Translations under genes and position numbers: made by a program
Notes under the pieces: generated by a model
What the model saw: only the letters and a program-made list of their open reading frames with translations
What the model was told of the DNA's origin: nothing
The model's database searches: none
Source: Flexifilum sp963727545
GTDB lineage: Bacteria > Chloroflexota > Anaerolineae > Aggregatilineales > Phototrophicaceae
DNA: 64,000 nucleotides
Reading direction: 5' to 3'
NCBI GenBank assembly: GCA_963727545.1
Contig: CAVSGS010000010.1
Location: forward strand, 186,001 to 250,000
Shown here: positions 17,290-26,942 of the stretch, in pieces
Layout of the letters: each line of letters begins with the position of its first letter
Numbering within the stretch: position 1 is the first letter of the stretch

Positions 17290-19183
17290 ATGGAACCGAT
17301 TGCCAACCTCTATCCCTCCCTCACCCACGCGGAGGCGGTCGCTTGGTGGGCGCGCCTCGTCGCCGGATGGGCAAACCATCTGAACGAGAGTGGCAATCGA
17401 ACGTTACTGGATGGTATTCCCAACGACCGCGAGGCGGGCGGTTCTTATGAGGGCGTCACCCGGATGCTGTGGGGTCTGGGGAGTTGGCTCTCCGACCCGG
17501 CGCGTCCGGCGACGCTTGAGTGGCGCGGCGTGACCTACAACTTGGAGCACCTCACCTATCGCGCGCTCGTCAATGGCTGCGATCCCGATGCGCCGGGGTC
17601 GTGGTGGAATGAACCGGTACACCGCAAAGATTGGGATCAGCGCACGGTCGAGTCGGCACAGGTCGCCTTTGTCCTCTGGCAAACGCGTGACCGGATCTGG
17701 TCGCGGCTGACTGAGCGCGAACGGGCGAACGTGATCGGCTTTCTCGATCAAGTCGGGCGCAAGCCGTCGGGCTGGGCAAGTAACTGGGCATTGTTCTGGG
17801 TGCTCAATCACGCCGCTCGTAAAGCGCTCGGTGCGCCCTACGATCAGTCGATCATCGACGAGGTGATGAACGATTACCTCGACGGCGTCTACTGCGGTAA
17901 TGGCTGGTACGACGATTCGGCGGCGCGCGGAGTCAACTATTTCGACAACTACATCACTTGGGTATTTGCCATGCACGTGATGGCATGGTCGCTGATGGAT
18001 GGATCGTCCATGCCCGAACGCCGCGATGAACTGCTCGACCGAGTTCGCGCTTGGATGGTGCATTTCCCGAATTTCTTCGCGGCTGACGGCGCGACCATCG
18101 AGTATGGACGCAGCCTTGCCTACAAGTTCTGTCGACTCGGCGCGCCGCTGTGGGCGTATAAGTTGGGTATCTTCCCCCATTCTACCGGAATGCTGCGGCG
18201 CATGGTTGGCAGGCACCTGCGCTGGTACATTGATCGGGGCGCGATTCGAGCGGACGGCACGCTGCGCCAGACGCTGACCGCATCGGGCAGTCCGGACATC
18301 ATCGAGCGCTACATTTCGACCGGTGCACCTTATTGGGCGATGCAAGCCTTCAGCGGACTGTGGAGCCTGTCCGACGACGATCCGTTCTGGACGGCAGAAG
18401 AAGAACCCCTGCCTGCCGAAACTTCAGACTTTGTCAAAGTTTTTCCGCAGCCCGGCTGGGTACTGACCGCGCGCGCTGGACACGTCAGCCTGTACAACGC
18501 GGGCGTGGTGCATCCCGGTTATGGCAATAAGTATGCTAAGTTCGTGTATAGTTCGCGGTATCCCTTCAACGTCAGTCTTGAAGCTGGGCAGCCTTCGCTG
18601 GACAGCAGTTTGTGTCTGACCGACGCTGGGGTGCGCGCCCACCGCCAGCAGGTGCTAGCTTATGCTGCGGACGAGTCGGGCTGGCTGCGAGCGCGTTATT
18701 CGATTGTGGTCAACGGGCATCGGCACAGCGTCGACACGACTCTGATCGTGCTCGGCGACGTTCATCTGCGTGCCCATCGCCTTAACACTCGACCCTGCTG
18801 CCGAAACTGATAGACCGCCGAAGAAGCCAGCGCACCGCTCGGCTACGACGCGGGCGGCGTGCCGATGATCCAGCCGGAAGAGGATTGGTTGTTCCTGCTT
18901 GTCGGCAACAACAGCGTCGGCATCCGCCCGCTCAAGGGCTACACATCTGCGCCACAGCCAGCAGCAGGCAGCGCCAACAGTGTCTACGGACACAACTTGA
19001 TCGCTATGCTGACCGCGTCACCGCTCGATTCGCAACACGAACTCATTTGTGCCGTCTATGCGGGCGGCGTACCCGACGTGACGCAGCTTCCTCGAATTCG
19101 AACAGGCGGAGTGGGAACCAGACGGTCGCTTCGTCGCCCAAATCAATGGCAAATCGATCGAAGTGCCCGCGCTGTCAAGCTAA
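17290..19183 (+). pseudogene. DUF2264 family protein, three frameshifts
   Basis: ATG at 17290 follows a GGTGGAG site; an upstream in-frame ATG at 17218 overlaps the operator. The first 520 residues are a typical all-helical DUF2264 domain (GIPNDREAGGSYEGVTRML, WASNWALFWVLNHA, FDNYITWVFAMH, EYGRSLAYKF), a family found in polysaccharide loci. Near 18785 an extra A shifts the frame (LTLDPAAETD follows), and a missing base near 18813 restores it (TAEEASAPLGYDAGGVPMIQ). Another extra base near 19092 leads to FLEFEQAEWEPDGRF and a stop at 19181-19183. Without these the protein would have about 630 residues. The continuing similarity across all breaks suggests sequence error or very recent decay. 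Confidence 0.7.
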
Positions 19184-19563
19184 GCAATGGCTTCAGAACA
19201 ACCGACGAGAAAACTGCATCGCGTGCCACTCCTCAATGAAATACTCGAATTGCTCTGAGCTGGTCAAGCACGATCAGCTCTTATTCATCATGACCAACAC
19301 CACCTTTTTTGTCATTTTATGCCCTTGCTCTAACTTCGGTTAGCACTTGCTTGACAATATTATCAACGTCATGATACATTGGCGTTACCGGTTCCGGAAC
19401 CGGTAACGGAACCGGTAATCTCAAATTATGTAAAAGATTTTTTAGTTATGAGCACGAACTACTGTCTTTGGGTTTACAAACTCTCTTCTCATATTTGTGC
19501 CACCCATTTGCCCTTTGCTGGGCAAGTCTCTATCCTCTCGGCTGATGAAAAACACGAGAGGAT
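19184..19563 (+). other. Intergenic control region before the LacI operon, 380 bp
   Basis: It holds a weak stem-loop at 19257-19280 (GAGCTG with CAGCTC, then TTATT) that may end the DUF2264 transcript. The LacI-operon promoter and its operator array follow, then a leader of about 140 nt without an open frame that looks real. GAGAGGA at 19556-19562 serves the regulator start. Confidence 0.55.
19351..19419 (+). promoter_or_regulatory. Sigma-70-type promoter with triple ACCGGT operator array
   Basis: TTGACA (19351-19356) and TACATT (19375-19380) are 18 bp apart. Immediately downstream is a perfect 24-bp palindrome (19384-19407; left half GTTACCGGTTCC), then a third copy of its right half at 19408-19419. 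The three ACCGGT cores recur every 12 bp. A LacI-family gene follows, so this is most simply an autoregulated, tandem repressor site that blocks clearance. Confidence 0.8.
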
Positions 19564-19569
19564 ATGCTA

Positions 19570-20589
19570 ATGGATCGCTTGAGTCGGCGGGTCACTATGG
19601 CAGACGTCGCCAAATATGCGGGAGTCACTAAAACCACTGTTTCACGCGTACTAAATAACAAAGGTGAGACAAGCGTCGAGACCCGCGACAAAGTCCTTAA
19701 GGCGGTTGACGAACTTGGTTATCGCCGCAGCCCCATTGCCCGCAGCCTCGCAACGGACAAAACACTGTCGATTGGCATCCTCGTTCCGGTACTCTCCAAC
19801 CCATATTTCGGCGCGATCGTCGAGGGCATCGAAAATGTCCTGTGGGCAAACGACTACCACATTCTGTTGTGCAACTCAAATGGTAATCCGGACCGTGAGC
19901 AGGCTGTGATGACTCTGTTTGAGGATCATCGAGTCGAGGGTGTAATCATCCTGAGTCCGCACAGCCCGGCGGAAGAACTGAGTAAATACGTACGGAATCA
20001 GCCAGCGGTCGTCACCTTAAATACGCGCGTGGATGAACGATGGGCGCTGCGTGTTTTTACGGATGAGATCCAAAGCAGTTCGATCGCGGTCGATCACTTG
20101 CTGAGAAACGGGCGTCGGCATCTTGCCTACATTGGGTCGGAGACGAACACCTATGGCTCTCACGAACGCTATCGTGGTTTTGAGCAAGCCGTCAAGGAAA
20201 AGGGGCTCGCGTTCGATAAGGCGAAACAATCGACTGCCGTTCCGTTCAGCGATCAAATCATGCTCCCGACCATTCAGAAGCTGCTCCAGTCCAACTCCAA
20301 AATCGACGGATTGATCTGCTTTAACGACGATATCGCCGCAAAAACGATCAAAGTCTGTACCGAATTGGGCGTCCGCGTGCCCGACGATATAGCGGTCATC
20401 GGCTACGACAATGACGCCCTCGCCGAATTGATTACACCATCACTGACGACGCTTGATCTGACCACTTCAAAGAAAGCCGTTGGGGAGTTTATGGGGCGTA
20501 TTTTACTCGAACAAATCGAAAATAACCGAGCCCAGCACGACGATGTGATCTTGCATCACAGGCTCATTGTCCGCGACAGCGCGCCATGA
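19570..20589 (+). CDS. LacI-family transcriptional repressor
   Basis: ATG at 19570 is 7 nt after AGGA; an in-frame ATG at 19564 is too close. The N-terminus carries the LacI helix-turn-helix and hinge (MADVAKYAGVTKTTVSRVLN, then YRRSPIARSL). Residues about 60-339 are the periplasmic-binding-protein-like effector domain (SIGILVPVLSNPYFGAIVEG, GYDNDALAELITPSLTTLDL). It is first in a plus-strand series leading through the ABC importer to the GH2 and GH4 enzymes. The ACCGGT array just upstream is its likely operator. The inducer is probably a uronate sugar or a product of the GH2/GH4 enzymes. Confidence 0.93.
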   Translation: MDRLSRRVTMADVAKYAGVTKTTVSRVLNNKGETSVETRDKVLKAVDELGYRRSPIARSLATDKTLSIGILVPVLSNPYFGAIVEGIENVLWANDYHILLCNSNGNPDREQAVMTLFEDHRVEGVIILSPHSPAEELSKYVRNQPAVVTLNTRVDERWALRVFTDEIQSSSIAVDHLLRNGRRHLAYIGSETNTYGSHERYRGFEQAVKEKGLAFDKAKQSTAVPFSDQIMLPTIQKLLQSNSKIDGLICFNDDIAAKTIKVCTELGVRVPDDIAVIGYDNDALAELITPSLTTLDLTTSKKAVGEFMGRILLEQIENNRAQHDDVILHHRLIVRDSAP

Positions 20590-20678
20590 AAGAAACAATT
20601 TAGAAAGGGGGGCATCGCAACGGATTCACTTACATCATTTCCACACAATTAACAGCACATCTAAAGGAGAATATTTTG

Positions 20679-22598
20679 ATGAAAGCGTTTCGTTTATCCG
20701 TTATTCTGATTGCCGCAATCGCGTTGTTGTCCTTCGTTGTGCCGCTTGGTGCTCAAGCTATGGAGTATCATCAAGCCCCCATGTTGGACAGCATGGATCT
20801 CCCGCCAGTTGCGGATCGGTTACCTGCCGAGCCGCTGGTAGTCGAACCAACCGACAATATCGGCGTCTACGGCGGCACGTGGCATCTAGGGCTGCGCGGG
20901 ACGGGCGATGAAGTCAACATCGTGCGCAACATCGAATATGAGGGTCTCGTGCGCTGGGATCCCCAGTGGAAAGAAATCATTCCCAACATCGCTAAAAGCT
21001 GGGAAGCGAATGACGAGGGCACGGAATACACCTTCCACCTGCGCGAAGGCATGAAGTGGTCCGATGGTGAACCCTTCACTGCCGACGATATCCTGTTCTG
21101 GTACGAAGCCGACGCGACGAACACCGAGATCAACCCGGCTCCGCCGAACTGGATGGTTTCGGGTGGCGAAGTCGGCAAGGTCGAGGTGATCGACCCCTAC
21201 ACGGTCAAGTTCTCGTTCGCGGCTCCGAATGGTCTGTTCCTCCAACGTCTGGCGACCCCGGATGGCATGGTCCCGGCGATGTTCCCGAAACACTGGGCGT
21301 CGCAGTTCCACCCCGACTACAATCCCGGTGGTATGGAAGCCGTCCAAGCGTTGATGGACGAAGTCGGCGTCGATACGTGGGTTGATCTGTGGGTGCTGAA
21401 AGTCACGGGCAAGTGGCACACGCAGACCCCGCAGCCGCAGCTCTGGGCGTGGACGCTCGAAAATGGCTACACTGCCGACGTCGTGCAAATCACTGCCGTC
21501 CGTAATCCCTACTACTGGAAAGTCGATCCCGAAGGCAACCAGTACCCCTACATCGACAAAGTCCAGTGGAACTACGGCGAGGACGTCGAGACGCTGGTTC
21601 TGCAAGCGCTCAACGGCGACATCGACTTCCAAGACCGTCACATCGCGACGCTGGCGAACAAAGCGGTTTTCGCGGACAACATGGAAGCCGGTGGCTATCA
21701 CTTCACCGAAATCGTGCCGGCGAGCATGAACTACGTCGCGATCGCCTTCAACCTGACGGATCTGGACCCGGTGAAACGGGAGATCTTCCAGAACAAGGAC
21801 TTCCGCGCCGCAATGTCCGTCGCCATCGACCGGCAGGCGATCATCGACCTGATTTACGTCGGACAGGGCGAACCGTACCAGCTTGCTCCGCGCCCGACTT
21901 CGCCTTACTACAACGAGCAGCTCGCCCACCAGTACACCGAGTACGACCCGGAAATGGCGAATCAAATGCTAGACAGCGCCGGTTTCGACCAGCGGGATGC
22001 TGATGGCTATCGTCTGGGACCGGATGGCAACCGTATTACGTTCAGCGTCGATGTGATCGCCACGCTCTATCCTGAACAACCGGACGTGATCGAGCAGGTT
22101 GTCGGCTACTGGCAAGCCGTAGGCATCGATGCACGGGTCAACGTCGTTGAGCGTGACCTCCTGTATCAACGCAAGGCTGCCAACCAGCAGGACGCGAGCG
22201 TGTGGGGCGGCGACGGCGGGCTGGATGTCGTCCTCGAACCGCGCTGGTACTTCCCCTTCAGCAACGAGTCGCATTTTGCTGAGGCGTGGCAGTATTGGTA
22301 CAACAACCCCGCAGACGAGCGCGCGGAAGAGCCGGTTGATGCAGCTAAGCAGCAGATGGCGCTTTACGATCAACTGAAAGCGACCGCCGATCTTGATAAG
22401 CAGAATGAGTTGATGGGCGAGATCCTCCAGATCGCTGCCGACCAATTCTGGGCAATGGGCATCGTGCTTCCGTCGCCGGGTTACGGCATCCAGAAGAATA
22501 ACTTCTTCAACGTGCCGCAGTCCTACCCGAATGCGTGGTTGTATCCGCACCCCGGTCCAACCAATCCCTTCCAATACTACATCCAAGGCGAAGCATAA
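20679..22598 (+). CDS. ABC importer, family 5 (peptide/oligosaccharide) binding protein
   Basis: ATG at 20679 lies 8 nt after AAAGGAGA. The 639-residue protein has a Sec signal (VILIAAIALLSFVVPLGAQA) and the SBP_bac_5 fold (YEGLVRWDPQWKEIIPNIAK, TFHLREGMKWSDGEPFTADD). It is longer than usual DppA-like proteins. Family 5 systems carry peptides, but several serve oligosaccharides. Encoding between a LacI repressor and beta-glucuronidase/GH4 genes favours a glycoside ligand. No lipobox Cys is evident. Confidence 0.9.
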   Translation: MKAFRLSVILIAAIALLSFVVPLGAQAMEYHQAPMLDSMDLPPVADRLPAEPLVVEPTDNIGVYGGTWHLGLRGTGDEVNIVRNIEYEGLVRWDPQWKEIIPNIAKSWEANDEGTEYTFHLREGMKWSDGEPFTADDILFWYEADATNTEINPAPPNWMVSGGEVGKVEVIDPYTVKFSFAAPNGLFLQRLATPDGMVPAMFPKHWASQFHPDYNPGGMEAVQALMDEVGVDTWVDLWVLKVTGKWHTQTPQPQLWAWTLENGYTADVVQITAVRNPYYWKVDPEGNQYPYIDKVQWNYGEDVETLVLQALNGDIDFQDRHIATLANKAVFADNMEAGGYHFTEIVPASMNYVAIAFNLTDLDPVKREIFQNKDFRAAMSVAIDRQAIIDLIYVGQGEPYQLAPRPTSPYYNEQLAHQYTEYDPEMANQMLDSAGFDQRDADGYRLGPDGNRITFSVDVIATLYPEQPDVIEQVVGYWQAVGIDARVNVVERDLLYQRKAANQQDASVWGGDGGLDVVLEPRWYFPFSNESHFAEAWQYWYNNPADERAEEPVDAAKQQMALYDQLKATADLDKQNELMGEILQIAADQFWAMGIVLPSPGYGIQKNNFFNVPQSYPNAWLYPHPGPTNPFQYYIQGEA

Positions 22599-22614
22599 CT
22601 TAGATGAAGTAACT

Positions 22615-22648
22615 GGTCTGCGCTGTCCGTCGACGGACAGCGCAGACC
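22615..22648 (+). other. 34-bp perfect palindrome between binding protein and permease genes
   Basis: The left arm begins GGTCTGCGCTGTCC and the centre GTCGAC is itself palindromic. It sits 16 bp past the binding-protein stop and has no T-run. It probably stabilises the upstream message or attenuates read-through into the permeases, as at 11989-12024. Confidence 0.7.
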
Positions 22649-22669
22649 TAATTTGGGGGAGATAGTCTT

Positions 22670-23662
22670 ATGGCTCAATTTATTATCCGCCGTATTCTCA
22701 TGATGATTCCCACGTTATTTGCTGTTTCGATCGTCGCATTCATCATCATCCAACTGCCGCCCGGCGACTTTCTCACCTCCTATGTTGCCAACCTTGCCGG
22801 CAGAGGCGAGACGGTCCAACAGGACGTCATCCTCGCGATGAATCAGCGTTTCGGTCTCGACCAACCCATGCACGTGCAGTACATCAAGTGGATTACCAAC
22901 ATTCTATTCAGAGGTGATTTCGGACAGTCCTTCGCATGGAACCAGCCCGTAGAAACGCTGATCTGGGGGCGTTTAACGCTGACGATTGTCCTTTCGGGGA
23001 GTACGCTCCTCTTTACATGGCTGATTGCTTTTCCAATTGGCATTTACTCAGCAGTTAAAAAGTATTCGCTGGGTGACTACATTGCGACATTTTTCGGCTT
23101 TCTAGGTCTGGCAATCCCCGACTTTCTGCTCGCCTTAGTCTTGATGTTCATTGCCTTCAAATATTTTAACCAGAGCGTTGGGGGCTTGTTCTCGCCAGAT
23201 TTTGCTGGTGACAATGTGCCTTGGAGCATAAACAAAGTAATCGATTTGTTGAGCCATCTCTGGATACCGGTGCTGATTCTCGGCATGTCCGGCACAGCTA
23301 GTCTGATCCGTATCATGCGAGCCAATCTACTGGACGAGCTTCGCAAACCCTACGTGCGTACAGCGCGTGCTAAGGGACTGCCGGAATGGAAGGTTATCCT
23401 CAAATACCCGGTGCGAGTCGCCCTCAACCCATTTGTCAGTACCGCCGGTTGGCTGCTGCCAGCGCTGGTATCCGGTTCAATCATCGTCGCTGTGGTACTC
23501 AGCTTACCCACGACTGGACCTATGCTGCTCTCGGCATTGACCTCGCAAGATATGTATTTAGCGGGCGCATTTATCTTGTTGTTAAGCGTACTGACCATGT
23601 TCGGCACGCTGATTTCGGACGTATTGCTGGCGTGGCTAGACCCGCGCATCCGGTTTGAATAG
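22670..23662 (+). CDS. DppB-type ABC permease
   Basis: The 330-residue permease starts after GGGGGAGATAGTCTT. The N-terminal segment MAQFIIRRILMMIPTLFAVS is the family signature. Further helices and the loop RTARAKGLPEWKVILKYPVR (EAA-like docking loop) follow. It pairs with the DppC-type permease 12 bp downstream to form the channel of the family 5 importer. Confidence 0.93.
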   Translation: MAQFIIRRILMMIPTLFAVSIVAFIIIQLPPGDFLTSYVANLAGRGETVQQDVILAMNQRFGLDQPMHVQYIKWITNILFRGDFGQSFAWNQPVETLIWGRLTLTIVLSGSTLLFTWLIAFPIGIYSAVKKYSLGDYIATFFGFLGLAIPDFLLALVLMFIAFKYFNQSVGGLFSPDFAGDNVPWSINKVIDLLSHLWIPVLILGMSGTASLIRIMRANLLDELRKPYVRTARAKGLPEWKVILKYPVRVALNPFVSTAGWLLPALVSGSIIVAVVLSLPTTGPMLLSALTSQDMYLAGAFILLLSVLTMFGTLISDVLLAWLDPRIRFE

Positions 23663-23674
23663 GAGCCGTGAACT

Positions 23675-24844
23675 ATGGAAAGCGAAATTCCCGATCACGG
23701 GGTAGACACGGTCGAGGTTGGTGCGCCTACGGGAAACTCTGCTCGCCAGTTGGTTGAGGAAAAAGAAGCGCGAGTTTATGTCGCTTCGCAGTGGAAGCTG
23801 ATGTGGTGGCGTTTCCGCAAGCATCGGATGGCGGTCGTCGGCGGCATCGTCACCGTACTGATCTATCTGATCGCCTTGTTTGCCGAGTTTCTCGCTCCTT
23901 TCCCGGCAGATCTCGTCAATACGCAGGCGACCTATGCGCCTCCCCAGCCGCTGGTATTGTTCGACGAGACCGGCTTTAACCCTCACGTTCTTGGCTACAC
24001 CGTCGAGATCGACCAAGTCGCGTTACGCCGAACTTTTGTACCTGACCCGGAGAAACCTTTCCCGGTGCGGCTGTTTACACATGGTTATTCCTACAAACTG
24101 CTTGGCTTGATCGAAACCGATATTCATTTGATTGGTCCGGCAGATTCCGACGGGACGATGTACTTGTTAGGTGCCGACCGGTTGGGGCGCGATGTCCTGA
24201 GCCGGTTAATCTATGGCACCCGTATATCGATGTCGATCGGTCTGGTTGGTGTCACGATCAGCCTGATTCTAGGCATCATCTTAGGCGGCATTTCCGGCTA
24301 CTATGGCGGCACAGTCGACAATCTCATCCAGCGACTGATCGAGTTTATCCGTTCCATGCCGACCATTCCTCTCTGGTTAGGGTTAGCTGCGGCGCTCCCG
24401 GTGGAATGGGGCGCGCTGCAAGTCTACTTCGCCATCACCGTTCTCCTGTCGTTTATCGGCTGGACCGGACTAGCGCGCGTGGTCCGCGGGCGTTTTCTCA
24501 CCCTGCGCGAAGAAGACTTCGTCATGGCGGCAAGGCTGGATGGAGCAAGTCCGCGCAAAATCATGTTCCAGCACATGCTCCCCGCGTTTTACAGTCACAT
24601 CATCGCCTCGATCACTTTGGCGATTCCCGGAATGATCCTCGCTGAAACCTCCCTGAGCTTTCTTGGTCTTGGCTTACGACCGCCGGTCGTCAGTTGGGGC
24701 GTGCTGCTGCAGGAAACCCAAAACATTCGCAGTGTAGCGACCGCACCTTGGCTGCTAACTCCGGCAATTGCGGTGGTTATATCCGTATTGGCACTGAATT
24801 TTCTCGGCGACGGACTACGCGATGCGGCGGATCCCTATGAGTGA
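23675..24844 (+). CDS. DppC-type ABC permease
   Basis: The 389-residue permease has a cytoplasmic N-terminus (SQWKLMWWRFRKHRMAVVGG) before the first helix. An unusually long extracytoplasmic stretch follows between helices 1 and 2 (about residues 75-175), then DRLGRDVLSRLIYGTRIS and the docking loop MAARLDGASPRKIMFQHMLP. The C-terminus ends NFLGDGLRDAADPYE as is typical. The long insertion is not seen in short DppC proteins and is common in oligosaccharide-type systems. Confidence 0.92.
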   Translation: MESEIPDHGVDTVEVGAPTGNSARQLVEEKEARVYVASQWKLMWWRFRKHRMAVVGGIVTVLIYLIALFAEFLAPFPADLVNTQATYAPPQPLVLFDETGFNPHVLGYTVEIDQVALRRTFVPDPEKPFPVRLFTHGYSYKLLGLIETDIHLIGPADSDGTMYLLGADRLGRDVLSRLIYGTRISMSIGLVGVTISLILGIILGGISGYYGGTVDNLIQRLIEFIRSMPTIPLWLGLAAALPVEWGALQVYFAITVLLSFIGWTGLARVVRGRFLTLREEDFVMAARLDGASPRKIMFQHMLPAFYSHIIASITLAIPGMILAETSLSFLGLGLRPPVVSWGVLLQETQNIRSVATAPWLLTPAIAVVISVLALNFLGDGLRDAADPYE

Positions 24845-24851
24845 GGCATCC

Positions 24852-25865
24852 ATGGAAAGTGATATTCTGCTCGAAGTCAAAAACCTGCACACCTACTTCC
24901 GAATGGACGAAGGCACGGTCAAAGCAGTTGAAGGTGTCGACTTCACACTCAAGCGCGGCATTACACTGGGGATCGTTGGCGAAAGTGGCTGTGGCAAGAG
25001 CGTCACGGCTATGTCCATACTGAAGATCATCGATCAGCCGGGAAAGATCGTCGAAGGGCAGATTCTGCTCAACAAAGATGGGCAAGTGATCGACCTAGCC
25101 GCGCTTCCGGAAAACAGCAAGGAAATGCGCGCGATCCGGGGCGATTCGATCGCAATGATTTTTCAGGAACCCATGAACTCGCTTAGTCCGGTACACACTA
25201 TCGGCAACCAGATCATCGAGGCGATTCTGCTGCACCGGGCGATGGACAAAACCCAAGCACGTGCCTATGCCATTGAGTTGTTGAGTTTGGTGGGGATCCC
25301 TCGCCCTGAGCAGCTGATCGACGCCTATACTTTTCAACTGAGCGGCGGGATGCGTCAGCGCGCCATGATCGCTATGGCTTTATCGTGCAATCCGCTCCTG
25401 CTGATTGCCGACGAACCGACAACGGCGCTCGACGTGACCACCCAAGCGCAAATTCTAGAGTTGATGAAGAGCCTGCAAAGCCAGTTTGGTATGGCGATTA
25501 TGCTCATCACGCACGATTTGGGCGTTGTGGCTGAAACCTGCGACGAGGTCGTGGTAATGTATCTGGGCGAGGTGGTCGAACAAGCACCGATCCTCTCGTT
25601 ATTTGACGATCCGAAACATCCTTATACGCAGGCGCTCCTGCGCTCGATTCCTCGTCTGGGTGCAGGGCGGAAACAAGAACTGAATCCGATTGAAGGTTCA
25701 GTTCCCGATCCATTCAATCGACCCTCCGGTTGCTCTTTTCACTCTCGCTGCAATCGGTTCATGGCGGGTAAATGCGACGTGATCCATCCCGAACTGACTA
25801 CGCTTCCGGACGGGCGGACGGTGCGCTGCCTGCTCTACGAAGAAGCCGAAGGTCGTCCATCATGA
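24852..25865 (+). CDS. DppD-type ABC importer ATPase
   Basis: Possible starts are ATG at 24822, 24837 and 24852. The last has GTGAGG upstream and begins MESDILLEVKNLHTYF, so it is preferred. Walker A is GESGCGKS, the signature is LSGGMRQR and Walker B is LLIADEPTT. A C-terminal oligopeptide-transporter extension has Cys residues (GCSFHSRC, then GKCDVIHPE). The gene overlaps or abuts the permease stop and overlaps the next ATPase by 4 bp. Confidence 0.93.
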   Translation: MESDILLEVKNLHTYFRMDEGTVKAVEGVDFTLKRGITLGIVGESGCGKSVTAMSILKIIDQPGKIVEGQILLNKDGQVIDLAALPENSKEMRAIRGDSIAMIFQEPMNSLSPVHTIGNQIIEAILLHRAMDKTQARAYAIELLSLVGIPRPEQLIDAYTFQLSGGMRQRAMIAMALSCNPLLLIADEPTTALDVTTQAQILELMKSLQSQFGMAIMLITHDLGVVAETCDEVVVMYLGEVVEQAPILSLFDDPKHPYTQALLRSIPRLGAGRKQELNPIEGSVPDPFNRPSGCSFHSRCNRFMAGKCDVIHPELTTLPDGRTVRCLLYEEAEGRPS

Positions 25866-26899
25866 CTGAAAACAATCCCATTTTGCAACTCAATGACTTG
25901 AAGATGCATTTCCCGATCCGAAAAGGCTTTTTGCGGCATACGGTCGGCTACGTCAAAGCCGTTGATGGCGTGAGCTTTGAGATCAAACGTGGCGAAACGC
26001 TGGGACTGGTCGGCGAAAGTGGCTGTGGCAAAACGACGATTGGACGCTGCATCGTGCGCGCTTATTCGCCTACTGCTGGCGAAATTCTTTATCAGCGCAA
26101 CGGCGCTCCCGTTGACCTTGCTCACTTGGATGAGGCGCAGTTGAAGGATTATCGCCGCCTGATTCGCATGATATTTCAAGATCCGTACGCCTCGTTAAAC
26201 CCGCGCATGACGGTCTTCAACATCGTTGCCGATCCGCTACGGATTCATCGGGTCGCTTCGGGGCAAGAATTAGAAGACAAGGTAGCCAACCTACTACATC
26301 GGGTTGGTTTGCGCCCGGAGCACATGCGGCGCTATCCGCACGCCTTCAGCGGCGGACAGCGCCAGCGAATCGGCATTGCGCGAGCGTTGGCGCTCTCCCC
26401 TGAACTCGTTGTCGCGGACGAGGCGGTTTCGGCACTCGACGTGTCGGTGCGCGCCCAAATTCTGAATCTCATGATCGAGCTTCAGCGCGAGCTGCATCTG
26501 ACTTACCTGTTCATCTCGCACGATCTCAGTGTCGTCGAGTATCTCGCCGACCGGGTTGCCGTGATGTACGTGGGCAAGCTCGTCGAGATGGCACCAACGG
26601 ATGAGCTTTACCGCAATCCAAAACATCCTTATACCGAAGCCTTGCTCTCAGCTATTCCGACTCCCGACCCGCACCATCGCAGCAAGCGAATTGTGCTAGC
26701 GGGAGACGTCGCTGACCCGGCACATCCACCGACTGGCTGCTATTTTCACCCACGCTGTCCCTATGCCCAAGATCGCTGCAAAACGGAGACACCTGAGTTG
26801 CGTGAGATCGCGCCCAATCACACTACGGCATGTCATTTCGCCGAGGAGCTTTCACTAGTAGGGATCGACGAACTGGACACCGCCGCCCCCACAGCCTGA
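25862..26899 (+). CDS. DppF-type ABC importer ATPase
   Basis: ATG at 25862 overlaps the preceding stop (ATGA). The 345-residue protein has Walker A GESGCGKT, signature FSGGQRQR, Walker B LVVADEAVSALD and the C-terminal Cys extension (GCYFHPRCPYAQDRC) of OppF/DppF proteins. The usual Walker B DEPxSALD reads DEAVSALD here, a mild substitution that keeps the catalytic Glu. It completes a five-component importer. Confidence 0.93.
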   Translation: MTENNPILQLNDLKMHFPIRKGFLRHTVGYVKAVDGVSFEIKRGETLGLVGESGCGKTTIGRCIVRAYSPTAGEILYQRNGAPVDLAHLDEAQLKDYRRLIRMIFQDPYASLNPRMTVFNIVADPLRIHRVASGQELEDKVANLLHRVGLRPEHMRRYPHAFSGGQRQRIGIARALALSPELVVADEAVSALDVSVRAQILNLMIELQRELHLTYLFISHDLSVVEYLADRVAVMYVGKLVEMAPTDELYRNPKHPYTEALLSAIPTPDPHHRSKRIVLAGDVADPAHPPTGCYFHPRCPYAQDRCKTETPELREIAPNHTTACHFAEELSLVGIDELDTAAPTA

Positions 26900-26942
26900 T
26901 CGGTTTACCGCTCTGCCTTTACTTATGAACGTTCAAGGATAA

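Noticed and set aside
20886..21965. 359-codon open frame on the minus strand
   Set aside because: Antisense shadow of the family 5 binding-protein gene with no motifs.
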